Position numbers and translations under genes: made by a program
In this document: positions 1 to 10,389 of the stretch, piece after piece
Position numbering within the stretch: position 1 is the stretch's first letter
Layout: every line of letters begins with the position of its first letter
From: Anastrepha obliqua
Taxonomy: Eukaryota > Arthropoda > Insecta > Diptera > Tephritidae
Direction: 5' to 3'
Length of the DNA: 64,000 nt
Assembly (NCBI RefSeq): GCF_027943255.1
Contig: NC_072893.1
Span: forward strand, 42,926,001-42,990,000
The notes under the pieces: model-generated
What the model was told of the DNA's origin: nothing
Databases searched by the model: none
Seen by the model: the letters and a program-made list of their open reading frames with translations, nothing else

Positions 1-1249
1 TTGAACAAAATGAATTATTTTTCTAATGAACTGCAAAAAATTGCTAAAAACTTGCTTTTTTTACATTTTATTATGCCCAAACCAGCACAATTTGCTACAT
101 TATCTTGGGGCACTAGAAATTGTTACAAGTGATGTGCTCTTCTACAAGGAAATATAAGTAGTTACAAAGCGAACTGCTGCGGAATATATCAACTGATAAT
201 CTATGTTATGTATCTCGAGTTTACCTGCATGGATTTAAGTTGGACCTGCTAGATCTGTACTACCTTGCGACCAGTTCGCTTTGCAGCCGAAGTAGTCCGC
301 CTTCAGTGTTTTTTCAGTGCTTGCAACGGGTAATTTTAAAATGGCGATATTAAATTGACATCAGTCTAATAATAGGTAATTAACTATTTAGTTCAAAATA
401 GATCCAAAATATTCTAGTCCAATTCGTGGCCAAAATCACCAGTTTCGGGTGAGTTGAAAAAGTATGTAAAAATTGATAAATAAATTATCCAAACAAATTT
501 TATTAGGAATTTAAATATTTCACAATTTTGTTTGGCAATAAATTTGTTTGATTGTTATGAATTTTTTTAAATTAAACTTTTCTAAACTCTATTTAATCTG
601 AAACTAAGCAATGCAAAATTAAAAAAAAAATGCTATTTAATAGCGTAACAACAAATGTTATACATGGATATTTATTTGACATATACACCTCTAATTGGTC
701 ATTTTGCAACTAGTACCATTCTAGTCACTCGCGGACTAGCATTACTTTTTCCATCAATTCATGAACTAGAATATTTGCTGACTACTTGGACTTGCCACTG
801 CTGTGTAGAGATAAGCAAACTGCGGCAATGTGTCTTTTACGATTTGCTTTTATTTTATGTTCACCACAAATGTTGCCATTGCTATGAAAGCGCTAACAGA
901 CATCAACAATATTCGTGTACTATATCGCATCCTTTACTTGTTTCTTAATTCTCGCCATTTTATGCGTTTTTGAGAAATTTTAATAAAAATCAATTTATGT
1001 GTCGTTAAAGTCCTCGTAAACCGAAGTGATCGGGTAGGTTACAATTCATGAATTCTTTTGCAGCTTAAGTATTTATGTATGTGTATGTATGTGCATGTAT
1101 GTGCATGTATGTATACCTGTCTGGCTATCTGCTTGCATTATTACACGAATTTGTATTCCCTGCAATTTTATGGTCGATTAAGAAATTTATGACATTTTGG
1201 CATTATTAAATCATTCATTTCGTTTAATATGTTTGTGCGTTTGTATTTG
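1..1249. other. AT-rich non-coding stretch
   Basis: No gene or element with recognisable termini was seen. A 97-codon open frame at 655-948 has no known motif and low-complexity, Leu/Tyr/His-rich content, so I do not treat it as a gene. Positions about 690-790 resemble 27540-27660, which suggests a small dispersed repeat. GTATGTAT/GCATGTAT simple sequence lies at 1075-1115. Confidence 0.6.
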
Positions 1250-1642
1250 TATACAGGGTTAGCACGAAAATTGATCAAGATACTTCAGGAAATTACTATT
1301 TAGGTATTTTTATTTCATTTGGTTATATGTGGCATAACAAAACCTCATATAAAGCAAACGGCAAAGAGAAGCTGAAAACTGAAGATACATATCTCCGTTT
1401 GTATAACAACCTTAAGACACACACCACAAATAGGAGGATGGCTCGGCCAAACACCTAACAAAAGTATATGCGCCAATTATTTATATATTTTTTCTTCATA
1501 TGGCATGATGTCCAAGACTTGATCGATTTCGAGATATTCGATTTAAAAGATTATTTAAAAACATTTTTCTTTTATACACTGCGTTTTAATTCTTTGTTTA
1601 GTTCTTTAATCCTGCTTTAAACTTGCCCGGTGACCCTGTATA
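1250..1642. mobile_element. Possible short inverted-terminus DNA element carrying a SINE fragment
   Basis: TATACAGGGT at 1250-1259 is matched by its reverse complement at 1633-1642, giving 10-bp inverted ends that begin with TA, as in Tc1/mariner target sites. The interior has no transposase. It includes a diverged SINE-1 3' part (about 1425-1490). The short termini could be chance, so the call is weak. Confidence 0.3.
1370..1490 (+). repeat. SINE-1 family, diverged 3' fragment
   Basis: The stretch with AAGACACACACCACAAATAG, then GGCTCGGCCAAACACC, then TATGCGCCAATTATTTAT matches the 3' half of the tRNA-headed SINE seen in full at 8291-8608. The tRNA-like head is missing, as in a 5'-truncated retroposon copy. 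Confidence 0.65.
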
Positions 1643-1969
1643 TTTTACGTACATATCCAATCTTTGTTTATTTATGGTAACCTTGTGGCAAGCTAGAAAT
1701 TCTGAAACCGGTTTGGATTTCACTTCGCTTATTTTATTAAATTTTTAAGCTTTTCTGGTCCTTAAATCCCACAAAATTGGAATGTTTATTAAACTTGGGA
1801 TTTTATGAATATATGGGTGGAAAATTTAGATTTAATCACTATTTTTATTTTAAGTTCGACTATTAAGGGAAGAATTTGTAAAATATGTTTTTTTGTTTAT
1901 GTTTTTTGTGCATCACTTTAGTTTTTCTCGCATTAAAACATACATCGTTTTTTTTTAACTTTTGTTTTA
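1643..1969. other. AT-rich filler
   Basis: Nothing recognisable was seen: poly-T runs and AT-rich sequence between the putative inverted-terminus element and the start of the mariner. Confidence 0.6.
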
Positions 1970-2745
1970 TCAGGTCGGTCCATAATTTCGTGCGTATTTT
2001 GCCCATAATTTTACTTTTGTACGATTTTTGCATATACAAAATTATTCGCGGAAAATAACGGAACTATTTATATTTTCTTTGATATGTTGTGCATTCAACA
2101 AGAGATTTTAATCGCGGACAGAAGCACGTGTTGTTAAAAAATAAAATGGAATCTTCGAACGCGTATAAGAGGCATATTTCGTATTTTGTTATAAAAGTGG
2201 TAAAAATGCAACAACTGCTGCTGTAGAAATAAACACTGTTCACGGTGAGGATACCGTGAGTGTAAGGACTGCGCAAAAGTGGTTTTCAAAATTCTGAAGT
2301 GGTAACTGCGACGTTGAGGTGCCCCGCGCGTTGGTCGTCCTGAAGTCTTTAACTCCGACGCCTTGCTAGAACTCGCGGAAGCTGAGCCAAATTTGACAGT
2401 CTATATGATAGCTCAGAGGTTAAGTTCATCGCATGGAATAGTTCCCAGGCACCTGGTTCAGTTGGGAGAGGTTTCAAAGCTGGGAAAACGGGTCGCCCAC
2501 CTTCAGCAGAGAGTGAATGTGTGTTCTCAGCTGCTGCAACGACTTGAAAATGAAAGTTTTTTGAACCGTATCGTTACTGGTGATGAAAAATGGGTCGCTT
2601 ACAATAATCTTGTTCGGAAACGCCAATGGTTACATAAAGATGAAACACCAGAACCGACCCCTAGAGATGGCCTTCACCCCAAGAAGATTCTCGTGTCTAT
2701 TTGGTGAGATATGGCCGGTATAGTTTATTATGAACTTCTGGCAGG
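1970..2745 (+). mobile_element. mariner element, 5' part, with broken transposase
   Basis: The element starts at TCAGGTCGGTCCATAA after a TA, and a nearly identical terminus occurs at 56769, the end of a related copy on the other strand. From about 2190 the translation shows the mariner paired helix-turn-helix region (VSVRTAQKWFSKF, followed by a stop), then an open run at 2363-2707 with the first catalytic motif VTGDEKW near 2578-2598. Frameshifts and stops occur before the open run. Sequence after about 2745 belongs to a LINE, so the second and third catalytic aspartates and the 3' terminus are lost. The protein would have been a DDD cut-and-paste transposase; this copy cannot work. Confidence 0.85.
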
Positions 2746-3165
2746 TATACTAAATCGCTTATATCGCACGGCAAAAAGAACTGTAGAACTTTAGTTGGTG
2801 TCCTAACTGGGCACTGGTTGCAGCGCATTCTTACAAGTAAAAATTTAACTCTTAGCGATGCTTGCAGGAAATGTAATGAGCCAGCTACAAGAGAAACGCT
2901 GGAGCATCTTCTGTGTATCTGTCCGGCTCTCTCGAAACCTAGACTATGCTACCTGGGAGCTTTCAGTTTTGCAAGACTCGAATCTATCCCTGTACTGGGG
3001 CTCGAGCGACTACATAAATTCGCGAACAGTATGCGCATCTTGAGTGATGCATATTTTCGCTAAAATAGGAACCAAATTTACGAAAAAGTGTATTTCACCG
3101 AAGGATTTCTATGGGAAATTTCAAGGAATGGCGGCACGGGTAAATATTAAATAAAAAATTCCAAA
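2746..3165 (+). mobile_element. 5'-truncated LINE, C-terminal zinc-binding domain
   Basis: The open frame at about 2790-3063 reads GVLTGHWLQRIL, then the cysteine/histidine motif CRKCNEPATRETLEHLLCIC (C-x2-C-x10-H-x4-C), then a tail ending at a TAA stop. This zinc-binding segment follows RNase H at the C-terminus of RNase H-bearing non-LTR retrotransposons; compare residues 325-344 of the protein at 51847-53091. About 100 bp of 3' sequence follows, ending in an A-rich stretch near 3155-3165. Only the last part of the element is present, as expected from incomplete reverse transcription. It abuts the truncated mariner, probably at an insertion or deletion junction. Confidence 0.75.
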
Positions 3166-3215
3166 ATAGATAGAAGACTTAATTTAGGGGATAAGTACAA
3201 TTAAAAAAAAACAGC

Positions 3216-3464
3216 TTTTGAAGTGAAACTTCTTAGACGTTGATGGACGAGCGAGAATGGAGAGTAAAATTTCAAGGCCATGCAACGTTTTGTGTTTCGT
3301 TCCGCGAGAGAGAAAAAAGATATAACGCAGAGGAAAAGGAGAGAGAGCTATAAGCTATACCTTATATATATCTTAAATGCACTTTAAGCTATTTTTCCTT
3401 GGGGTTTGTAATTTCTAGTGAAAAATAACACTGCCTACTTTTTGGCAATTGTTTGTTGGTGCAA
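3216..3464 (+). repeat. Dispersed repeat R, copy A
   Basis: About 250 bp closely match 32735-32994 in the same orientation, starting at TTTTGAAGTGAAACTTCTTA and ending near TTGTTTGTTGGTGCAA. Both copies hold a GAGAGAGAAAAAAGAT segment and CACTGCCTACTTTTTGGC. No protein is encoded. It is probably part of an unclassified mobile element. Confidence 0.75.
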
Positions 3465-4224
3465 GCTACAATGAGTTGTATTATAACTATTTTTTTTTTT
3501 GTAATTTTTAAATTTGGTTTATTATACAAAGTTCCAAATTTTGTACCAGATTTCCAAGAATAACGCAAATTGCTACAAATTGTCATTTTTAATTAGAATC
3601 TTTAGAGAACTTCAAGTTATAGCCCATTCAATTCTAATACAGCGAAGCGCAAGCTTCAAGCGGCTCAAAAATCACGTTAATTTTTGATATTATTTTTATC
3701 CATACATTGCTGAGAATTTTGCTCCACTTAACGCCCAAAGTATAGTCATAAGTGGTATTCATCAAATATGTGAAAGGTATTTGCACTGTTACACAAATCA
3801 CCTGTTTCTGACACATAGAAATCTTTCATCGATAGCCTCCCTTTGGACGAACGCAAATGTCCATTCAAAGTTCGATTGCAATAGAGCCAACAAATCCGGC
3901 TGAATCTATGTTTGCTGACGGCAAAAACAAAAAGCAGAAAAAAAAGTATGGCAAAAGTACTGTCACTTGCGTCTTTGAAAGTATTACCGAGTTTTTCTTT
4001 CTATACGCACAAACCTCTATTCCAAATAAACCCTAATTTTTTATAAATAAAAAGGCGTACGGCGCCAAATTTTGGAACATTTGCGAATTTAATTTACTAG
4101 TACAGCGTTGCCATATTGTGATATAAATATGATATTTGAATGGAAATAACTTTAGTTATTGCACCACCTTTGTTGGTCTGTTAATATAATTTCGTACTGC
4201 ATTTTCAAAAGGAGTTTGGAACAA
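3465..4224. other. AT-rich stretch without recognised features
   Basis: Only short open frames on the minus strand and poly-T runs. No motif, terminal repeat or similarity to other parts of the window was noticed. Confidence 0.55.
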
Positions 4225-4985
4225 AGAGTTGCGATCGACTTTTCTATTAGACTTACAAATCTTTATCTTTAGGATTGGATCGAGGAGAAAATCTGGTCCA
4301 AGATGGAATCAGGAGTCGGAGCAGGGGTTTTCTCTAAATCAGCCAATTTATCTATCTCCTTTAAACTGTCGAACACTGCTAGTGTTTTTCAAGCAAAAGT
4401 CTTTGCGATCCTGCAGCATGCACATTAAGATTTTCTCCGATAGTCAAGCCGCGATTAAGGCTCTGACTTCGCCATGGTGCAGAACGAAATTAGCAAACTC
4501 CTGTAAAGAAGACATCAAAGCACTTGACTGTGCAGATAACATTTCTCTGATTTGGGTTCCAGGAATAGGAACATAGAGGGAAATGAAATTGCTTATGAGT
4601 TTGCCAGGAAGGGGACTGAATTGGCCTCAGAGACCTCCTACCCGATCATCGGCATCCCCCTGACAGTTGTTAGATGGGAGCTGCACAAATTATTTCTCAG
4701 GAAAGCGTATGTGCCCCAAAACGATATACGAAGGACACAGAAAGTCCTTTGGGATCTTCGCTATTGAATTTCCAAACTCGTAGCTGTGTTTACCGGTCAC
4801 TGGACGATCGGCACATACGCGGAAAAGCTGTGGGAACCTTTCAGAAAAGGAGACTGTAGAATATTTTCTCTGTAAATGTCCGGATTTGGTATCTACACGA
4901 CTAAGGACAGCCTGGGCCAGTGCGCCGACCTGAATCCAATCAATCGTCTCCATTAAATCAATAGTTCTGGCTAGCTGTAGATATC
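4225..4985 (+). pseudogene. LINE fragment: RNase H domain and zinc-binding tail
   Basis: Translation in shifting frames gives the RNase H motifs in order: SVFQAKVFAIL-like (E to K at the usual glutamate), IKIFSDSQAAIKAL (catalytic Asp), then ISLIWVPG and, after a one-base shift near 4570, NIEGNEIAYEFARKGTEL. In this last block the usual aspartate of ADE/ADQ is not present. After another shift, ETVEYFLCKCPDL near 4850-4890 marks the zinc-binding tail. This is the 3' third of an RNase H-bearing non-LTR retrotransposon, now dead through frameshifts and a stop at the GIGT break. Confidence 0.8.
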
Positions 4986-5079
4986 TGCCTTTTGGAGGTA
5001 TCAAAACGGCGCTTTAGTGTTACTTGAGGTGACGTGGTGTGATAGGAATCTATTTAATCTAAATATTAGGAAATGCTCT

Positions 5080-5945
5080 TATTGACTTTCACATACCTCG
5101 ACACAATCTTCGGAGTAATGATTTATTTTTCCAAAGCCGGTAAGGACTGAAAGCACATTTGCCTCTTTGTTATCGAAAGAAAGGCCCTTCATATGGTTTG
5201 GCAAGGAGCGGAAAAGATGGTAATCGGCCGGTGCAAGGTCCGGAGAACACGTTGTACGCTGCAAAACCTCTTGGAGTCCGGCTTTAACGACTTGTGCAAC
5301 ATGGGGCCTGGTGTTGTCGTGAAGGAGTATAGTCTGATTATGTCGATCTGGTCTAGCCTCATTGACGCGGGGTAGCTGGGCAATGTTGAGTGCCTTGTTG
5401 ACCGTGGCATTCTTTTCGAGCATTTCCCAGTGCACCTCCCGGCCCACCCTCCCAGGCTCACCAAACACATGTCATGTACTTCTTTGGATGAAGATTCGGC
5501 TTGATTCTCGGGTTTGGCGTATCTCCTAGAGCCACCCACTCTTTTTCTTTGCTTCACATTGTATATATGTATAGGCACCATTTCTCATCTACCGTGACGA
5601 TTCGGAACAAATAGCGCTGTTTATCACCGAATGTTGCTCGATGGCGGGTGAGATGCTGAGAAACGATTTGAAGGAGGCTTTCTTTGTTTTTATCGTTGAG
5701 CTCGTGAGGCACTTAAGCTCCCAATCTTTCGGTAAATCCCATTGAATGAAGGTGATTTAGAATCGTTTTCCGATCGCAGCTTATTTTCCCACCGATTCAG
5801 GACTGGTTTGGCGAACGTTCTCATTCAAAAGTGATTGAGGCCTTCCATTGCGGGGCGTGTCATACACGTCATATTCGCAATTTTTGAACGTTGCAAACCA
5901 TTTCCGTACTGTAGACTTCCCTGTGGCACCACAAATCGTTATAAA
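5080..5945 (-). mobile_element. mariner relic, cecropia-like type
   Basis: Reading the minus strand from about 5945 down: TGKSTVRKWFATF and DTPRNGRPQSLLNENVR (N-terminal helix-turn-helix and linker), IVTVDEKWCLYI (first catalytic Asp; the usual G is V), NPRIKPNLHPKKYMTCV after a frameshift, then HWEMLEKNATVNKALN, ILLHDNTRPHVAQVVKA (second Asp) and CSPDLAPADYHLFRSL (third Asp) in the 129-codon frame at 5079-5468. All three catalytic blocks can be found, but at least two frameshifts and stops break the gene. Terminal repeats were not identified with confidence. Confidence 0.85.
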
Positions 5946-7080
5946 TTTAAAGAAAATATAAAAACTTATTTCCCAAACCTATATACGAGTATACCTATAA
6001 TTCTTTCAAATATTGTTAATTCTGTCTGTAAGAAACTTTGTACTTCCAGATGAACTAAATGAATAAATAATTTCCATATTTAAAATAATAAAAAATTTGA
6101 TAAAATATCTATTTGTAAAAATTTCAGTTTTTTTTGGAGTAGAGGGCGGGCCGTACGAGTGTGTACACTTGGAAGTATTTTATCTCGTGACCGGCTGGGC
6201 AGACACATCATGCATATTCACACTTTCAAAGTGCAGCCAACTTCACCAAAAACTAGTTTTCTAGTTTTGCTTACTTTTCGCGCGTTGTAGCCCACCGGCT
6301 GGCAATGATCTCTTCTTTGCTCTCTATTAATGCATTCGCTTTGGCGCTCGCCTAGTTGGTGGTGTGTTAGTGGGTGGCGGCTTTGCAATACGATGGCTTG
6401 GACAGAATTTTAATTTAACGCACAAAGCAATCACGTGACTTGTGGACTGGTGGCAGCAGCATTGGTGAAGGTGGAGTGGAATTTTGTGCAAAGCAGAGGC
6501 TTTGAGAAACGTGCCGCTGTGTTAGAAATTTCTTTTGCACGTATTTGCAACTTTTCTTGGCAGCTTTGCTGTTGCCTATTTTCCACTTTTGAGTTTCTCG
6601 TTAAATTTTGTTTTTTTTTTTTTGCTTTTTTGCGTTTTAAGCCTGCTTAGTTCTACGAGCGCGTTGGGCTTATTTTCACACTCTTCTGTGTGTAAACCTG
6701 CTGAAGCATTTGCTGCGGCATAGAGGAGTTTTCGTTCTACATGTAGGATAGCAATTAAATATTAAAAAACAAAGAATAAAATACATAAATATATGGGTTA
6801 AAAAAATGTTTCTGAAATTTATTTTACGCAGAAAATGACGCCTGGTTCATAATATTCGGATGTATCATCCCGCCGAAAAAAATTATAGTCATAAATATAA
6901 TTTTTTACTTTTATAAAAAGAAAAAGGCAGCGTTTTATCGGTATAGAAATTCTTAGTATTTATGGATTTGCCAAGACAATTAATTTAGAAATCCTTTGCT
7001 TGCCCCCAATTAAATTTAAGTATTTGGCAAACACAAATATGAGTACAAATTAAGCATTTAGCAAAAATTTGGTTTATTTG
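5946..7080. other. Non-coding AT-rich stretch
   Basis: Poly-T tract near 6610-6622 and short open frames without motifs. Nothing was seen that points to a host exon, promoter or element. Confidence 0.5.
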
Positions 7081-7610
7081 TTGTATGCGGGACAGCCTGT
7101 AGCGTTTGCTTTAAAGTTTTAAAATTTCTGCAAAATTTCGGAAAATTCAAAAAATTGTCATCAAAAAAATATTAAATTATTAAAAAAATTTTAAAGCTCA
7201 TCTAATATCAGCGTAATAATAATTGCTTCCAATTCGCCGATCAGCTAGCGAGTAAGGAATGAAACCAAAAATGCCCCTAGAATCGAAAAAAGCAATGTTT
7301 TGGATATTTATATTTTTTTATTTTAATTCATTATTTTTTCTTATACAAATTTAGTTCGTCTTACCACAAAATGCACGTAGCTAACAGTTTTAGAATTTAA
7401 CCAAATTTTGAAAAATTAAAAAAAAAACATAAACATTTTTAACTTGTAAACAAAAGCCTTCAAAATATTCTGGTTATGCAGTTTTAAAGCTGATCTAATT
7501 TGGGTATAATAATAACTGCTTTAAATTCACCAACCAGCTGGCGAGTAGTGAACAAAATCAATAACTTCCTTTGAATCGAAAGGTGCAAAAGGCAACACAG
7601 TATTCTTTTC
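7081..7610. repeat. Two diverged tandem units of about 293 bp
   Basis: A core around 7190-7300 (TTTTAAAGCTCATCTAAT, GCGTAATAATAATTGCTT, CAATTCGCCGATCAGCTAGC, GAATCGAAA) recurs at about 7483-7595 (TTTTAAAGCTGATCTAAT, GGTATAATAATAACTGCTTT, CACCAACCAGCTGGCGAGTA, GAATCGAAA). The offset is about 293 bp. The parts upstream of each core are more diverged. This is an old local tandem duplication without coding capacity. Confidence 0.65.
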
Positions 7611-7636
7611 CTTTTTAACAAACTGTTACATAAATA

Positions 7637-7972
7637 AGGGGTGGTTAAATTTCAAGGACCGATGTTGAATGTGAACCACACCTAAACTTCAACGACACCG
7701 TTAACTTCTTTCTTTGGGGTTATTTCAAAGAAAAGATGTACGTCGATAAGCCAGCAACAATTGAAAAGCTAAAGGATGAGATAATTCGGCACATTAACGG
7801 CATAGAACCTCAATCATGCCTCAGGGCCGCGGTGGCCATTTGGCCGATATTTTGCTTCAAGCGTAATTGAGCCATACCAATATTATCATAATAAGGAGGA
7901 ATGACACTAATTTTCTAAAAAAAATGTATTTTATTCAAAATCAACACCGGCCCTTACAACTGAACCACCCTT
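7637..7972 (+). mobile_element. Tc1/mariner-type deletion derivative, 336 bp
   Basis: The left end AGGGGTGGTTAAATTTCAAG and the reverse complement of the right end AAGGGTGGTTCAGTTGTAAG match well, and similarity continues inward for about 40 bp. Between them only the transposase C-terminus remains: NFFLWGYFKEKMYVDKPAT then IEKLKDEIIRHINGI (about 7705-7800), ending at a TAA. TA flanks the left end; the right flank is TC. It is a short internally deleted element that another copy's transposase could have moved. Confidence 0.75.
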
Positions 7973-8290
7973 CACATTCCCGGTCGAAGCAATCCGCCTG
8001 AAAGTATGCAAAATATAATAAAAATGTACTCCTATTAATAGTTGGAAGCACTGGCATAAACATGTCTTTTACGAACTGAGCACCTAAAAACAAAGTCCAT
8101 ACAAATGTATCGCTTAGCGAGCAGCGGAATTATGTAGCAGGCAGCGAGGTTGTGAATCTAAAGCAGCTAATACGTAAGCTCGAAGTGGCTTACAAAATTT
8201 CGAGCATTCGCCGTATGGATGGGAATGAATAAAACCAGCGGTATATTGACGCTCAAGGGTCCTATTTTGATGAATACTAGTTGTATAAGC
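7973..8290. other. Non-coding gap
   Basis: Nothing recognisable lies between the deletion derivative and the SINE. Confidence 0.5.
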
Positions 8291-8608
8291 GGCCGCCGTA
8301 GCCGAATGGGTTGGTGCGTGATCACCATTCGGAATTCACTGAGAGGTCGTTGGTTCGAATCTCGGTGAAAGCAAAATTAATAAAAACATTTTTCTAATAG
8401 CGGTCGCCCCTCGGCAGGCAATGGCAAACCTCCGAGTGTATTTCTGCCATGAAAAAGCTCCTCATAAAAATATCTGCCGTTCGGAGTCGGCTTGAAACTG
8501 TAGGTCCCTCCATTTGTGGAACAACATCAAGACGCACACCACAAATAGGAGGAGGAGTTCGGCCAAACACCTAACAGAAGTGTACGCGCCAATTATTTAT
8601 TATTTTTT
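8291..8608 (+). repeat. SINE-1, tRNA-derived, full-length copy
   Basis: The head reads like a class II (Ser/Leu-type) tRNA: TAGCCGAATGGGTTGG as the A box (about 8299-8314) and GGTTCGAATCT as the B box (8352-8362), with a long middle arm. These are internal RNA polymerase III promoter elements. The body follows: CCCTCGGCAGGCAATGGCAA, GAGTGTATTTCTGCCATG, AACATCAAGACGCACACCAC and the end GCGCCAATTATTTATT. At least six more copies lie in this window on both strands. It encodes no protein and would have relied on a LINE reverse transcriptase. Confidence 0.85.
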
Positions 8609-8664
8609 TTAGTTGTATAAGCCAAAAGGTTTAATAAAACTGCTTAAAAAAATAAGGCTCATTA

Positions 8665-9095
8665 CTTTTCAATCAAACCCTGTATATCTATTTGCTATTA
8701 ACTCATTTTCACACTCTTCTTTAGATGGAAATTTGATCGTATAAGGTCTGTCAAGGTCCAGTGAGTCGTAAAAGTCTGTGGTATACGAATACCCCTTGTT
8801 GCTCGTTTTAGGCTTTGATGATTCTCTCAATCTTAGGGTCGCTTTAACCCCGGATTGCTTACAAAACAGGTCAATCGGCAATATATACTATATGGCAAAT
8901 AACGCTGATGTTGTTTTTGTTCTCAGAGCACCACTAATACAAAGGCTATCTGCTCTTTGAATGCTGTCTAGTTGCTTGATCGAAGTTTTCTTCCCAAGAG
9001 TTAGCCACCAGACCAGTACAACGTAGGTCAGGATTGGTCTTACAATAGCTGTATAATAGTGAACTATCTTGGGGATAGACTCCTCTTTAATCCTA
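8665..9095 (-). pseudogene. RNase H-type LINE, reverse transcriptase C-terminal fragment
   Basis: The minus strand reads HYYTAIVRPILTYVVLVWW, KTSIKQLDSIQRADSLCISG, then PIDLFCKQSGVKATLRL. This is the region just after the catalytic palm of R1/I-type non-LTR reverse transcriptases and corresponds to LDKVQRLASVLITGAMSTTP in the better-preserved copy at 51.8 kb. The frame is open at 8669-8881 and mostly open upstream. There is no RNase H downstream, so the copy is cut at both sides. It stands head-to-head with the RTE-like fragment that begins at about 9100 on the plus strand. Confidence 0.75.
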
Positions 9096-9099
9096 CAGT

Positions 9100-10080
9100 T
9101 CTTTGGCAGTGGTAAAGTTCAGCTTGCATGAAAGTCTCTTACCTTGGATTAAACCAAGGCATCTCCAACTAACCAAAGTAATGATACAAGATAAAAAATC
9201 CGACACCTTCAGAATTAAAACTGGAGTAAGACAAGGGGATACGCTCTCATCAACAATCTTCAACCTTATGCTATGCTGTGCCATCGATGAAGTAAGTGAC
9301 GCAAAAGGACTGGACATTTTTTAAAGAGAACTACCCAATTATTCGCATACACAGATGATATAGCAATTGTCAGCAAAAATATCCACGCCCTAACCAAAAC
9401 CTTCGCTGATATTGAAATCGCTGCTAGTAAAATTGGTCTTAAAATCAACGAAGATAAGACGAAATATATGATGATGTCCAGACAAAATAAACCAACATCA
9501 GGCAACGAAACTCTTCAAATCAAAACTACTAAACAGGCAATGCAAATTGACTCTGTATAAAACCATCATTACACCAGTATTATGCTATGCAGCTGAATCA
9601 TGGACGCTAATTAAAGCAGATAAAACAAAAGAGCAAGCCTTCGAACAAAAAGTACTCAGAAGAATTTTCGGAGCAATCAAAGATCACGGCGAGTGGCGGA
9701 TAAGATGGAACGACGAGCTAGATCAACTGATAAAAATGAAAATGTTAAACGTTTCATCAAAGCGCAGCGGTTAAGATGGCTGGGTCACATTACAAGAATG
9801 GAGGGTACGAGGGCGCAGAAGACAATCGTAGAAGCCAGAGCGTTCAACGCTAGAGCAAGAGGAAGGCTGAGAACAAGATGAACCGACGAACTAGAGGACG
9901 ACATCAAGAAACTTAGGATAACGAACTGGAAAAAAGTCGCAAGCGTTCGAGCCGTATGGAGGTCCCACGTGCAGCAGGCCAAAGCTCGCAAAGAGCCGAA
10001 GATGATCTACAACTACAATAACACCAACGGACAGAAGCGTACCGTTCAATGTCGGGGATTGGAGGGTACAAATTTTATAG
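9100..10080 (+). pseudogene. RTE-like LINE, reverse transcriptase and C-terminal domain
   Basis: Motifs in order: TGVRQGDTLSSTIFNLML (9220-9275), FAYTDDIAIVSKN (about 9340-9380; the usual YADD is YTDD), KIGLKINEDKTKYMMMS, then after an apparent internal deletion near 9535 LYKTIITPVLCYAAESWTL, VLRRIFGAIKDHGEWRIRWN, and after a frameshift QRLRWLGHITRMEGT and ELEDDIKKLRITNWKKVAS. The LRWLGH plus DD-W tail is typical of insect RTE-like endonuclease/reverse-transcriptase polyproteins. The endonuclease part is missing and the frame is broken at several points. It is a dead, 5'-truncated copy. Confidence 0.85.
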
Positions 10081-10178
10081 TTTCTTGTGAACTGTATTAG
10101 TCCTGTTGCTATCGCATTAAGGCTTAAACCACATATGTAACCCTAGTATCTGCGACTTTTAGAGTAACCTACATTAGA

Positions 10179-10385
10179 CTACAGAGAGTATCTGGAAACT
10201 TTCCCCTTAGTAACATCATCCGCGTAGGTCTTAACTTGAATGCTCCTCTTCCATAGATGTAACAACAACTCGTTTATCGTTAGATTCTGCGGTAGAGAGG
10301 CAAGCACACCACATTGAGGAGTACCTCCACAGACTGATCTGCGCATCGTCGAAGCTCCAACGTCGCTGACAGCTGGCACCTGCTT
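10179..10385 (-). pseudogene. R1-like LINE, small reverse transcriptase fragment with YADD
   Basis: The minus frame reads GGTPQCGVLASLPQNLTINE, then LLLHLWKR, then VKTYADDVTKG before a stop. It matches the RGTPQGGVLSP and AYADD blocks of R1/I-type reverse transcriptases, with Cys for Gly in the first. Only about 200 bp survive. It could be a remnant of the same kind of element as 8665-9095, but a join is not shown. Confidence 0.7.
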
Positions 10386-10389
10386 GAAA

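Noticed and set aside
8291..8375. A genuine tRNA-Ser/Leu gene
   Set aside because: The same head is followed by the same body in several copies, and stem pairing is poor; it is the head of SINE-1.
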